A stretch of DNA of 64,000 nucleotides from Zopfochytrium polystomum (GCA_025765615.1 JAIVFJ010000129.1:1-64000); one strand, 5' to 3'; shown: positions 1-10,315, counted from the first letter of the stretch. Numbers and translations: made by a program. The notes: generated by a model not told the origin, from the letters alone.

Positions 1-840
1 AGACGCCGTTTTTGTACAAGCTGAGCCTCTGGTGGCCGGGCACGCTTTCCGCACCGCCGTGAAATCGGCGTTACAGGTATTCGCGAGAGCCGTGCCGCGT
101 GCTCAAGGAGCTCCTTCACTCCTTCGCCCGTGTAATGCACTGCACTCCACATATCGATACGCGCCAATCTGCCCGGCCATTCCATTCCCTATAGCACAGA
201 AATATCCACGAAAAGTAGGCCGAGACGGCGGCGACCTGTTTCCGCTTTGACCATCCCAGGCGAGTAGTTCTCTTCTGTCATTGCATCGCGATGTCCCTTT
301 GCAGCACACGAGAATGACCCGCCGCCACCCGACAGTACTCGTCGACGTACGGCGACCACTGTTTGTTTGTTGGTTTTTTTTTTCCACGGAGTAATTTGAG
401 AAGGGCCAAGACGGGCGCGATTCCCATTACAACCTTTGTGCGAAACGCTGTCGAGGGACTCGACGGAATCGACGGCGAAGCAGAGCAGCACGACGTGGCT
501 TTTTGCAAAGGGCATTATATCGTGTGGACGGCCTTCTTGGCCGAAAGTGATTTCCACGCTGTCGCCGTCTATGGGGACCGTGAGTATTGGCCATGCATAG
601 GCGTCGAGACGCTGTCGAGGGGGCGAAATCAAAAAACGGAAAGATTCAGTCGGATCAGAAAAGGGGGGGTGGGAAGGATGGGTTGTGTGGGGTCTGGGGA
701 TCACAACAGCAAAACCGAATCGGGCCTACGCTCGAAAACCGGTCGGCAAACATTCTTCTCAGCTCCGTCTTGCCGCACTGGCGATCGCCCACGATCGCGA
801 CCCTCACAAGTCCCGGAATTGGCCGGCGCCGCTTGCACAT
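1..840 (-). pseudogene. Rho-family small GTPase-like pseudogene (decayed paralogue)
   Basis: This is a decayed tandem copy of the Rho-like gene at 1325-2216. A first exon (840-730) starts with ATG and carries an intact P-loop, GDRQCGKT, followed by a GT donor. A second exon (about 611-434) matches the neighbour's exon 2 residue by residue, including the CFAVDS strand. The third and fourth blocks match the RVILVCCK and IGAYRYVECSA regions but lie in shifting frames. One indel follows the WSPYVDEY stretch, another follows CCK, and a third sits in the G5 loop just after ECSA, after which the TGEGVKELLEHAARL helix continues in another frame to the window edge. The frameshifts make a working protein unlikely. 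Exon order and phases match the intact neighbour, so this is a tandem duplicate rather than a processed copy. The DxxG (G3) motif is already altered. Confidence 0.7.
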
Positions 841-1324
841 AGAGCAGGGAACAAAACAAGACCATTTGAGTCTGAGCGTCCGATCACAATGTGACTGCAC
901 AACCGCGACGATCGACGGTGAGGTGAGTCGTACGTTTGCGAAAATGTCGGCAACGTTAATGCTGATCCTGGTCTCTCGCCGCGCCCGTCGCCCACGGTTT
1001 GATTCATCGCAGGTTGACTATTAATGAGGGTGGCGCAGCCGCTGTGTCTCCGTCAAGCCAAGCAGACTTCAGTGGCCCAGGCTCCTGCTCCAACTCTTTC
1101 GAAGGGCAAAACCAGTGTTCTCCGCGCCTCACGCCGTACTTCTGATATCGTGCGGGACTGCTTAATCCAGAAGGATGACAGAATTTGGATTGCTATATTC
1201 CAACGTAACACTCTCGAGCCCAACCTTATCTAAGCCAAAGAGAAGTAGATTGAGTCGAAAGCCGAGTTTTGTAAAAATTCCTTTATTAAATGATGCTGCC
1301 CTCAGCCTTCCACGCCTCCACGGC

Positions 1325-2216
1325 TCAATTCAAAACGCAGAAGCTCAAGTCGTAAGTGCCGAGCCTCTTGTCCCTCGCACGCTGCCGCTCCGCCGGCGAC
1401 TGCGGCGTGACTGGTATTTTTGAGAGCCGCGCGGCGTGCTCGAGGAGCTCTTTCACGCCTTCACCTGTCTTTGAGCTGCACTCCACGTATCGATATGCGC
1501 TGATCTGCTTCGCCAATTGGATACCCTGTTCCGACGATTCGGTTTCGCACACGGAAATCGCTCAGAGAACTGCCTGTTTGATGTAAAAACCTATAAATAT
1601 GTTGCAAACCTGTTGAGCATTGATGAACTTGGAGGAATTCAGCCTCAAAGGCGTATCTCGAAGATCTTTCTTGCAGCAGACCAGAATGACGCGCCGTGAC
1701 GGGCAAAACTCGTCGGCATATGGGGCCCACTGGTTTTGGTTTGATGAGAGGAAGCTTTAACATTTCACAACAGAACAAACCTTGGTGATGACGCTGTTGA
1801 AAGACTCTAACGAGTTGACCGCGAAGCAGATCAAGACGACCTGGCTCATCTCAAAGGGCGTATAGTCGTGAGGATAGCCGTTTTGCCAGAAATCGATCTC
1901 CACGTTCTTGCCGTCTGCGGGGACCGTGTGGATCCGCCATCGATCTTTGTCGAGGTACTTTTTTTTTATGTTGTACGCCATGCAGAGAATGGGAAACGAA
2001 TTCCGACCGGTCAGATTGTACAGGAGTGGCGTGCAATCGGGAGGTGAATCCAATCAGAAGCGGCGATCGTACGTTTGGAAAGAAGTTGGCAAACTCTCTC
2101 CTGAGTCTGGTCTTGCCGCACCTATCCCCCATGATGGCGACCCTCACAGGTCGTTCGTGAGGGATGTGGCGATGCTGCGCCTTCATCAAAACAAGTCCGT
2201 TCAGTGGCTCAGCCAC
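1325..2216 (-). CDS. Atypical Rho-family small GTPase, four exons
   Basis: Rho GTPases are membrane-anchored switches for actin and polarity. Four exons join in frame, all phase 0: 2216-2073, 1957-1781, 1729-1610 and 1525-1325 (introns 115, 51 and 84 bp, GT..AG), giving 213 residues or 203 from the second Met. Rho hallmarks are the CFAVNS strand, the LVCCKKDLRD region standing where the G4 loop lies, the G5-type YVECSSKTGEGV, the terminal HAARL helix and a C-terminal CAAX box, CVLN, after a basic stretch, which predicts prenylation. Oddities: the P-loop reads GDRCGKT, one residue shorter than GxxxxGK[ST]; switch I lacks the conserved effector Thr segment; and the DTAGQE motif of switch II is replaced by FWQNG. 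Membrane targeting looks kept while canonical nucleotide binding and hydrolysis look lost. It could be a pseudo-GTPase or a gene early in decay. The start follows the first Met before the P-loop strand. Confidence 0.75.
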
Positions 2217-3062
2217 TTAACAGGCGGTGTTCTTCCATGATCGCTGTGATGAACCCCTGCGGCTGCAGATTCGCTACAGCCGCTCTTATAAATATATATG
2301 CCACGAGGAAAGTCAATTGAACTTGCTTTGGCTCAACGGTTCGGCCGATCCCATCTGCACGGATATCAAGCAGACCTTTGCGACTCAGCTCGCACGGGTT
2401 TTAATAATACTCGCGGGAAGAAATGATGCCGCGTTGCTCCAGCAGCAGTGGCTCCTGCACCCATTATTCACGCATACGCCTGTTTCGACCTTGCACAACT
2501 CTCGTATTATATACACCCGCAACCCGTGGCGGATTGGAGCAATGTTGGAACAGCAGGGTTGAATTTGTCTTCGCCCGCATCCTTATATCATGATTCCACG
2601 AAGTTAGAGATTGTCACATGGTTTCCATGATTGGGCGATATGACTGTGCAGTCTGTGAAAAATACTGGGGCAATACTCGAATCATGCTTTACAAACGTTC
2701 GTTACGCTTTCGCTCAGTATTGGGTCGGTCTGGGATAAGGTGAGGCAAGAGCATCACCCAATCACACCAACCATGGAAGTACAGTCCAATTGCACTGCTA
2801 TAATAGTGATGTATTTACAAGGATATTTACAATGGCACAAAATACAGACTGACACGAGGAGAATGTGGTGATTGGAGGTACAAAGACAGGTGAGCCAAGG
2901 ACAACTACAAAAAAACGAACCGAGAGAGAAGACTGCAAGGCACATACAAGTTCAACGACGAGAGTGGGAGATGGGAGTCGGGAGAACCCCTCATCGAATT
3001 GGTCTGGAAAAAAAGAAAATGAAGACCGAGCGAGGCAAGCTGGAAAAGTCACAGATATAGTA
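2217..3062. other. Intergenic region, no gene recognised
   Basis: About 850 bp separate the start of the Rho-like gene from the end of the next minus-strand gene. Open frames on both strands are short and show no recognisable motif. An AT-rich stretch with a TATA-like run lies near 2285-2305. I see no repeat or tRNA here. Confidence 0.4.
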
Positions 3063-4682
3063 AAGTAAGAATGCCAACTTGCACGGTACCTCTGTGAAAC
3101 GGGGCTTACGGGGCTTGGGCGGCCATACTGTCATTAGCAGTGCCTTCGCTATCACCGTCGCTGTCACCCTCGACAACACTCTCGCTCTTGGAGCTGTCAC
3201 TTTTGCCAGCAGCGTTCCTGCTTCCATCAGGGCCATCAGGAGCCGCTGCCCCTGGAAGAAACTGACTCTCGCAGCGTTGGAGGAGATCAGCCTGCTCGTC
3301 ACTATCCATGGAATCATAGTCTGTAAGCAGAAAGTTGACCACATGCCAAAAGTCGCAGTTGGCAAACATATTGTGGAACACTTGGCATTGGTAGGCGTAG
3401 ATCTGTGAAGTCAAACTTTAGCAACTAACAGGCAGGGCAGAATCATCACTTACACAAAGTACGGCGAAGGCACGGTGCCCTGTGTCGAGTTCTTCAGCTG
3501 AAACTGGTGGAGCGAACACGAATGCAGTATCGTTCATGTGATCAAACATCCGCTGATGTAAGTCTTCCACTGACGGCTCAGCCTTGGTGGCCTCCAATCT
3601 GATCTAGCAACTATTAATTCAAATCACCAGTAAAGCAGTTACCATCCTCTTCCACTCGCTTTTGAACGTGCTTAGAATTTCCGACGTGCTTGCTCGGAGA
3701 AGAGAGCTTATAGGGCCGCCTTCAAGTGACGAGTATCGACATCGTGCAGTGTTACTCTACGCTCAAACAAATTCATTTGGAAGCACGATTCGAAATTTCG
3801 ACTTACCGCAACCCACTCACTACAGTCAACACTACAATCAGCAATGCCGTCGATCCAAAGACCAGATGCAACGAGCACAGACTTGCTTCTTTCCCTAACG
3901 CGGACGCCGACTTGTGGAAATGGATTAACTTTGCAAAGGTAGCGTGCGACGAAGCGACGGAGATGGCGCTGCAAATTCGAAGCCGAAAGTCACGAAAGTT
4001 GCGCAGATGAGTAGCCTCACCGACACATCGCTGGGGAGACAGACTGGTGTCCCCTCTGTAGAGCTTGTGGAGAACATCATTACTGCAGCTACGCAGACCA
4101 AAAGGTCGTGTGTTGGTAGAGCCTGTATTCAGAAAAAGATCAGCCACAGGACGAAGGTAGAAGAATTACCACCGCAAGTAGCTGTATTTGTGGCAGGGCG
4201 TTCGTACAAACCCGGCCACTATCCATCTGTCGACGAACTTCGGCAAGCCACAATGCAACTGTGGTGATGGGACGGGCGGGGACGCCTGTAGCCCCAGTTC
4301 CAGCCCCCACCCGTCCCAACGAATTGCGTGGACGAGGTGCGTTTGGGCGAGCCTGCGGCCTACGTGGTGTTGTAACGTTATGATGACAGAGTTGAAGCGA
4401 AATTCATGCTAACCACACTGGCGCTGCTCCTGCTGAAGCAGAATGTCCTGTGGAAGATTCTGTTTCAGGTTCGTTTTCGTTTCGACGATAAGGATGAAGG
4501 CGAGGCGGCCACGGGTGCGCTGATTGATTGGCTGGGGTAGGCTTTAAAGGAAAGTCAGTTGAATGATGGGTGCTTTTTCCACGTACCTTTCCTGTAGCAG
4601 GAGGAAACTGTGCAGTGGGCCGACTTGTGTTCGTGTTGCGTGATGCAAACGGTATCTGCGTGGGAGGCTGTGTTGTGCTCAT
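3063..4682 (-). CDS. Hypothetical multi-exon protein with disordered N-terminus
   Basis: I do not recognise this family. A TATA-like TATATAAG lies at 4763-4770 on the minus strand, about 80 bp upstream of an ATG at 4682. The first exon encodes a Pro/Thr/Ser-rich, probably disordered segment ending at a GTACGT donor near 4588; exon 2 continues after a TTTAAAG acceptor. Downstream blocks on the same strand, interrupted by likely introns, include a region rich in Ser/Ala/His near 3800-4000, a block with the order EDLHQRMFDHMN..FVFAPP near 3490-3600, and a final exon (about 3410-3106) containing VFHNMFANCDFWHVVNFLL and a Ser/Asp/Gly-rich tail. The exon boundaries are my estimate. It lies just downstream of a TNP2-like transposase on the same strand, so it may be a host gene or a second gene of that transposon. 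Confidence 0.4.
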
Positions 4683-4869
4683 GTTCTGTGAAGGGGCCAG
4701 GGGGGTTGGTGGGATGGTTCCATTTCAAAGTTTTTGTCCGCTCGATTCATGAAACGAGGTCCCTTATATATCGGGAGGCTCTGTCTCTCGCTCCTCCCTC
4801 TCCTTGTTCATCCCTTTCGTGCTGCATGGCGAAGGATATGGAGTTTGGGTTTGATGAGATCCCAACAAT

Positions 4870-7261
4870 AGTCACAGACTAGAATTGCGTTTGTCAATTG
4901 GTTTTGACGTGCTTCAAGCTCATCACAATATAGGCATCCAGATTTCCAATTCCTTCAATATGCAACAATGCGTTGAAGGCTGAAAGGTTGATCCACATAT
5001 TCAAAATATCATCTGAAACAATTCCTTGCAAGCAAATGCAGCAATTTGGCAAAACACACGCAAGTCTTTTCTGTTTAAGGAATTGGTGTAATGAACCTTA
5101 CAGTACACATGATTTGAGAGTTCCTCTGGGACTTGGTTCTTACCAGCTCATATCCATTGAAAGGCTTCGGAAATCCTGAGTGGTCAACTCCATTGATAAT
5201 TGCACGAAGCAATGCTTTTTGTGGCTTCATATTCCGGAGTGTGGCTTGAACAGCGTACTTTACAATTCCCAAGCTGATGCAATGGAGAATATCAATTGGA
5301 GCATCAAAACCAACGTCGAAAAAGGGATCTTCATTCAAGCGACCTGATTGGATTTGATTAGAGTTTGCTTTCAAATTAAAGGCTGTCAAACCTATCAAGG
5401 GGTTCATCAGAGGTAGATGGGACCTTTTCTCCAAGCCTTGTTGAAAATACCAGTCTTTTACACCCTTTGCTGCAGCAATATGGCCTCTTGCTTAGTAGTT
5501 GAACCTTCCAATACTCTTCTGTGCAAGTCAGACAAGAGTGTCTTCACTTCAGTGGCGGACAGCCCCACTTGGTATGTGGGAGAAGCATGGGGATCCAAAT
5601 AATTCTTAAGCCCTACTGCAAGTTGCTCCAGAGTCTTTCCCAACTGCCAGTTGGTAGTTTGGCAAAAGCGACAAGGATGTGATGATGTCAGGCCAGTTTT
5701 CGAGCAAATTGCTGCGTGCATTGGATTGTCGCCAATTATCTGTAATATGCAGGCAACGAAAGTCACATCCTCATTGCGTATAGGGTCACAGAACTTTATT
5801 CCTTCTCGCAGCTCCCGCATGTTTTCAGCTATTATCTCAGCAGATTCAATTTCTGAAGCAGTTTTGGAAGTCATGATGAAGTGAATATTCTGATGCAGGT
5901 GAAGACGCTGAGGGAGGCCAGCAAATTGAAAATTCCAAGACTCATACTTATTCCATTTTTGGATTCATTTCCACTCATATCATCTTCAGATAGAATCAAT
6001 GGAAGCATGAGAGCACGATTGCCTTCAGCTTTTTGCTGCAAGCTGTTTTGAGTGACTGGTTCCCGGGCTTGGATGTTTCCTCCTGCATCAGTTTTCCAGA
6101 ATGTTTCATAATGCTCGCAATCAAGGTGTTGCAAAGTAGTTGATGTATCATAAGCAGGATACCTCACTGGTGATGTTTGGTCAATAATTAGAATATCATC
6201 ACTGATATCACATTGGTAGCCAATCCAGACAATATCTGCAACCTCTTTATCATACGCAAATGTAGTTAGGTAAAAAATGCCCAACTGCTGCTCATTGTCT
6301 CTAAGTATATAAATCTCGTGGGAAAAAATATCAGGGCGTCCATCAACTCCCGGAATCATGGGTGATGAAATCAAGTGCACCTATTTGTTGCACTCACTGA
6401 GCTCACTCACACACTCACTTAGAGTGGGATAAAAATTCAGGTGTTCCCAGATCTGTGGCCTTGCAAGCTCCAACCGAATTGTGTCAGCTATAGAGTTATA
6501 GTGCACCACTTTTCCTGTGGATGTCTTAAGGGACCGGGTAGTGATTTGACAGAGGTTGACTGCGTGTTTTTGGATTTTCTTAATCATGTGCAAAGTGGGA
6601 ACATCATTCACTCCAATATCAACAAGAAGCTTTAAAATGGCTTTTTTAATGGGATTGGGAAATCTAAACGGCTGCTGGCTGAAGAATAGTGCAAGCTTCA
6701 TGTCCAAAGTTGGCATGCTGAAGTAGAATGGCTCCGTTGGGAAGGGAGGTTTTATTTGTTTTGATTGACCTGAAAGAAGCTGATTAGAACAGATACAAAC
6801 AACACAATCCACAACCTGACTGTCCATTGTTTACTTTCTCCGCCTCAGGTTGATTGTCAGGGATTACGAAGTCAGCCTCGTCATACTCGCTGTCTGATGG
6901 ATCAAGGGGTGGTAATTCGCCATACCCATCGGAAATGTCGCTGTCCGATTGGGATGCTAATTCATCTGCATTCGACTCTTCTCCGTCGTCGTCGCTGCTT
7001 CCATCCTGACTCGTTGAACAGGCGGAACTATTGTTGGAGGGGGGGTACGTAGATCTGTAGCTGTAGTCCAGTCCAAATGATTCGTTCACGTGTGTTGTGA
7101 ATTTGCTCATCGCTGGGAGTCCTGTCCACAACAGCTTCTCCCTCCAGCCTTTCAAACAGTGCCTGAGCGATCTTGTGCCGTTCAGTGTGGAGGTGCTCGT
7201 CCAGTCGGCTTCTGAACTCAAAGGTGCGGCTGCAAGCTCGACACTGCCACTGCACAGACAT
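4870..7261 (-). pseudogene. TNP2-like DNA transposase, fungal type, with N-terminal C2H2 finger (probably inactive)
   Basis: Blocks in series on the minus strand make a large transposase-like protein. A C2H2 finger (CRAC..H..H, near 7250-7190) is followed by an acidic Ser/Asp linker (7070-6860), helical blocks at 6827-6381 and 6380-5871, a CRFC zinc-like motif near 5670, and the motif DAPIDILHCISLGIVKYAV near 5310-5255, the signature I associate with fungal TNP2-like proteins (compare ILH..LLG..KY). The C-terminal block near 5060-4880 matches the usual tail (LNRKDLRVFCQIAAF..NLDAYI). The blocks are separated by introns or stops; I could not join them all in one frame, so I treat it as decayed. 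The finger-plus-ILH arrangement recurs in the plus-strand element at 46577-49041. Terminal repeats were not found. Confidence 0.55.
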
Positions 7262-7378
7262 GGCGAGGGAAAGAAAGAGAAGAGTTTTGGACAGCTTTTA
7301 TTGATCTTTGCGACTGCTGTGAGCACTTAACGAGCCATGAAGAAAAAATTGGATCGGAGATCTCCCCCAACCTCCCCT

Positions 7379-7731
7379 TGTCAGGAACAGGGCAGGACAG
7401 GACAAGGCAGACAAGGAACTGAGAGGAGTGATGATTGTATTGGAAACAATAATTCACTTGAGGGATGGGACAGGTCCCCCATCCCCCTTTTATACCTTTT
7501 GAGAGTGTTCCTTGTCAAGACTCAAAGAAAGTTCCAGAAAGAGCAATTAGTAATACAATGATACCAATGATACCAATGACAACAAGACAAGTCAGGAAAG
7601 CAAAGAAGGTTCCAGAAGGTTCCACAAGGTTCCATGAAGGAATGTTCTAGAAGGTTCCAGAAGGTTCCAGAAGGTTCCATGAAGGAATGTTCTAGAAGGT
7701 TCCAGAGGTTTCCAGAGGGTGATTCATAACA
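7379..7731 (-). repeat. 3' LTR of the chromovirus
   Basis: The repeat is 353 bp with TG..CA ends. Read on the minus strand it starts TGTTATGAATC at 7731 and ends CCTGACA at 7379. U3 contains the heat-shock-like array and TATA box; the likely R start is 7459. The pol frame runs into this LTR and stops at 7692. Confidence 0.93.
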
Positions 7732-9263
7732 TCATCTCCCCCTTTTAGGCCTCTTCTGCAACTTGGTGGGGTACCTGGTCTTGAACTTGGGTCTTGGCAG
7801 TGAGTGAGGTTTGACTCAGGTTCCCAGGTGTTTTCAGCATCTGAGTAACCTTTCCACTTAACAAGGAACTTGAGTGTCCTTCCAAACCACTTGGCATCCA
7901 AGATTTGTTCAACCTCAAATTCCTCTTCACCTTCTACCTCAACTGGAGGAGGAGGAGAAACAACTCTGCCTGGAATGGAATTGGCCACAAACTTCTCCAA
8001 AAGGCTGACATGGAAAACTGGGTGGATCTTCATGGATGCAGGGAGATCCAGCTTGAAGGTGACTGGATTGATTTGCTCCAAGATCTTGAAAGGTCCCAAC
8101 TTGAGGTTGTCTAGCTTGGGACTTGGTCTTTTGGACTGCAAGTTCTTCCTCATGCCTGGCCAGTAAAAGTCTCTGGAAACAAGCTCATATGTCTTGTGCT
8201 CTCCTGGGTGTCCAGCTGTTGCTGCATCATGCCTTGTCTTGAGTATCTCAAGTTTTTCCTCTTCTTGGCTGATTTGAATCTTGTGAGGCTTGGGGTCCTT
8301 GGAAATAGCATGGGCCCACACACTGTCAGGAAGCAATGAAAGGTGTGTCTTGGATGGTGGGGTGAAACCATCTCCCCCTTCAGGTGCAAGATCTGTCCTT
8401 CTGTGCTCATCAGCAGTGGGGCTTGAATTGTTGACTGGGAACTGTGATTCTTGAATCTTTGACTGAGGGTTCTGTTCTTGGCAAAGACTGTGAGCTGTGG
8501 AGCTTGAATCTTGAATTTGGACTGTGAACTGTGGTACTTGAATCTTTGACTGTGGGTTCTGTGAACTACAGACTTGGCCATGACTGTGAGCTCTATGAGC
8601 TGTACTGGAATCTTGACTATGAACTGTGAACTGTGAAACTTGAATCTTGGCTGGGATCTGTGAGCTGCAGGCTGATACTGGAGCTGTCATTTGTGGTTGA
8701 CCTTGGATACTAGGCTGAGAACCTTGAATCAGGGACTTGAGAGCATGAGACTTGGGGGCTTGACTTGAGTTTTGGGTGACTGTTCCAATTGGTGGAAGTT
8801 GGACTTGACCAGTGACCCAATCAATGTCAGGGTTCTGGGCTTGCAGCCATGGTAATCCCAGGATGACAGAGAATGTGGGTGAGCCAAGATCCAATACTTC
8901 CAGGTTGACCATGGATGGTGGAAAGTCTTGGATGTGGAGGTTTAGCTTGGTTTCATGGCTGATTTCCTTGAACAGAGCATGATTGGCAAAGTGGACCTTG
9001 AGGGGTGTGGATTTCTTGATCGTAGGAATGGCACAAGACTTGGCAAGGGTGGCATCAATGATGTTGCAGGATGATCCAGAGTCTATAAGGGCCTTGGTTG
9101 TGATGGTTGACTTGGGTGAGAGTTGAATCTTGACATCCATGGTGAGTTGGTGGGGCTTGGAATCTGAGGTGTTTGTGGTGCTGGTGGTGGTGATGAAACA
9201 GGGGCAGCTTGGAGGAGGGTCCAGGGAATTGCCCCTCAGTGAGCCTGGACCTGGGAGTTTGGG
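7692..9263 (-). CDS. pol: Pol remnant: protease, partial integrase, chromodomain
   Basis: One open frame continues from the -1 shift site to 7692. It has an aspartic protease active site (IDSGSSCNIID) about 65 residues after the shift, a long Gln/Ser-rich spacer of repeated SQNPQSKIQ-like units, a short integrase zinc-domain piece (HDAATAGHPGEH, then RDFYWPGM), a GPY/F-type segment (KLGPFKIL) and a chromodomain (EVEQILDAKWFGRT, then FLVKWKGY and TWEP). Reverse transcriptase, RNase H, the second half of the zinc domain and the integrase core are absent. The deletion junctions keep the frame. Chromodomains steer integration to marked chromatin in related elements. The last codons read into the 3' LTR. 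It cannot replicate alone but could be made as a Gag-protease fusion. Confidence 0.85.
   Translation of the reverse strand, partial: PKLPGPGSLRGNSLDPPPSCPCFITTTSTTNTSDSKPHQLTMDVKIQLSPKSTITTKALIDSGSSCNIIDATLAKSCAIPTIKKSTPLKVHFANHALFKEISHETKLNLHIQDFPPSMVNLEVLDLGSPTFSVILGLPWLQAQNPDIDWVTGQVQLPPIGTVTQNSSQAPKSHALKSLIQGSQPSIQGQPQMTAPVSACSSQIPAKIQVSQFTVHSQDSSTAHRAHSHGQVCSSQNPQSKIQVPQFTVQIQDSSSTAHSLCQEQNPQSKIQESQFPVNNSSPTADEHRRTDLAPEGGDGFTPPSKTHLSLLPDSVWAHAISKDPKPHKIQISQEEEKLEILKTRHDAATAGHPGEHKTYELVSRDFYWPGMRKNLQSKRPSPKLDNLKLGPFKILEQINPVTFKLDLPASMKIHPVFHVSLLEKFVANSIPGRVVSPPPPVEVEGEEEFEVEQILDAKWFGRTLKFLVKWKGYSDAENTWEPESNLTHCQDPSSRPGTPPSCRRGLKGGDDVMNHPLETSGTF
7732..7748 (-). other. Polypurine tract
   Basis: The purine-rich stretch AAAAGGGGGAGATGA on the minus strand directly abuts the 3' LTR, the expected place for plus-strand priming. 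Confidence 0.6.
9218..9263 (-). promoter_or_regulatory. -1 ribosomal frameshift signal (gag-pol)
   Basis: The heptamer C CCA AAC lies in the gag frame at 9263-9257, fitting X XXY YYZ. After a 5-nt spacer (9256-9252) comes an 8-bp perfect stem, GGTCCAGG (9251-9244) pairing with CCTGGACC (9225-9218), with an 18-nt loop holding the gag stop. Slipping gives the CCC AAA CTC reading that continues the pol frame. Confidence 0.85.
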
Positions 9264-10159
9264 TGCTTCTTCCTTGGGCAGTCCTTGACAGCATGCTCCT
9301 TGGAGCCACAGTAAAAACACAGTCCCTGCTGGGCCCTCCTTGTTTTCTCCTCTTGGCTCAGAGGACCCTTAGGAAGTGTCTCAACTGCATCCACTTGCAT
9401 GGGTTCAGGAACTGTAAGAGCTTGAGGGACTGGGGTAGGTCTTGATGTAGTTCCTACTTGTCTTTGCTTCAGCCTCTTGGAGTAGAGTCTGGTGTCAATC
9501 TTGATGGCAAGGAGAATGTACTCTTCCAAGGTCTCAGGGATGTGCAGAGACTGGGAGAGCATGTCTTGGATAGACTCATGGAGACCATCATGGTACAGCT
9601 CCATCAGAGCTGCATCATTGTATCCAGAGTCTCTGGCTAGTTGCTTGAATTGGTTGGTGTAGGCCACACAAGATTGCTTTCCTTGCTTGATATGCTTGAG
9701 CTTGGATCTTGCTGTCCAAGATGCGTAGGGGTCACCAAAGGTAGCTTCCAGCCCCTCCCAGAGCTCTTGCAGGGTGGTGGGTGTGCTTGGGAGAGATCTG
9801 TACCATGATTGAGCTTGACCAGACAGGAGGGTGCTTGTGAAAAGAACCTTGACTTGCTCACTGGGAAATCTTGAAGGTTGGAGAAGGATGACATTCTCCA
9901 CAGTGGCCATAAAGTTCCTAAGGTCTTTGGCCAGCCCAGTGAACTTGTCAGGGCTGGGAACCTTGGGCTCTCTTGCTTGGTTGGCTTGGGGCAGGGGAAG
10001 AGCTTGATGTTCTTGTTGGTGAAGTTGTTGTTGAAGCTGGTGCTGCTGGTGAAGGACTTGTTCTTGAAGTTGGTGTGTCTGTCTTGAAAGGGCTTGTAAT
10101 TGGTCCATCAAGGCTTGGAAGGCAGTTGCATCAGGGAAGGTGTTGTTTGGGTCAGACAT
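9236..10159 (-). CDS. gag: Gag polyprotein of the chromovirus
   Basis: The 307-residue Gag starts at the first ATG after the primer-binding site. Order: a Gln/His-rich coiled-coil-like segment (about residues 15-55), a retrotransposon capsid region (about 70-230, with the FTSTLLSGQAQSWYRSL and FGDPYASWTARSKLKHIKQG stretches typical of fungal chromoviruses), a Pro-rich linker, and a CCHC zinc knuckle (CFYCGSKEHAVKDC, about 281-294). It would package the element RNA into particles. The frame is fully open, so particle formation may still be possible. The stop at 9236 lies inside the loop of the predicted frameshift hairpin, and pol overlaps in the -1 frame. Confidence 0.9.
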   Translation of the reverse strand: MSDPNNTFPDATAFQALMDQLQALSRQTHQLQEQVLHQQHQLQQQLHQQEHQALPLPQANQAREPKVPSPDKFTGLAKDLRNFMATVENVILLQPSRFPSEQVKVLFTSTLLSGQAQSWYRSLPSTPTTLQELWEGLEATFGDPYASWTARSKLKHIKQGKQSCVAYTNQFKQLARDSGYNDAALMELYHDGLHESIQDMLSQSLHIPETLEEYILLAIKIDTRLYSKRLKQRQVGTTSRPTPVPQALTVPEPMQVDAVETLPKGPLSQEEKTRRAQQGLCFYCGSKEHAVKDCPRKKHPNSQVQAH

Positions 10160-10186
10160 GATGGCAGAGAGTAGTGGGAGAGGGTG

Positions 10187-10197
10187 AAGTGAATTAT
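10187..10197 (-). other. Self-primer type primer-binding site
   Basis: Two bases inside the 5' LTR, 11 nt (ATAATTCACTT on the minus strand) are exactly complementary to the predicted first 11 nt of the transcript (AAGTGAATTAT, 10280-10270). Flanking bases do not pair. No tRNA-type TGG start is present. This matches the Tf1-type self-priming arrangement. Confidence 0.7.
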
Positions 10198-10308
10198 GAT
10201 GTCAGGAACAGGGCAGGACAGGACAAGGCAGACAAGGAACTGAGAGGAGTGATGATTGTATTGGAAACAATAATTCACTTGAGGGATGGGACAGGTCCCC
10301 CATCCCCC

Positions 10309-10315
10309 TTTTATA
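10309..10315 (-). promoter_or_regulatory. LTR TATA box
   Basis: TATAAAA on the minus strand, followed after about 30 bp by the sequence AAGTGAATTAT (10280-10270), the predicted 5' end of the transcript. The copy in the 3' LTR is at 7488-7494. Confidence 0.7.

Noticed and set aside
7465..7650. Identical 61-residue frames repeated at 7465, 10286, 31214 and 45531
   Set aside because: These are translations of the plus strand of the Ty3 LTR, which is oriented minus; not a gene family.
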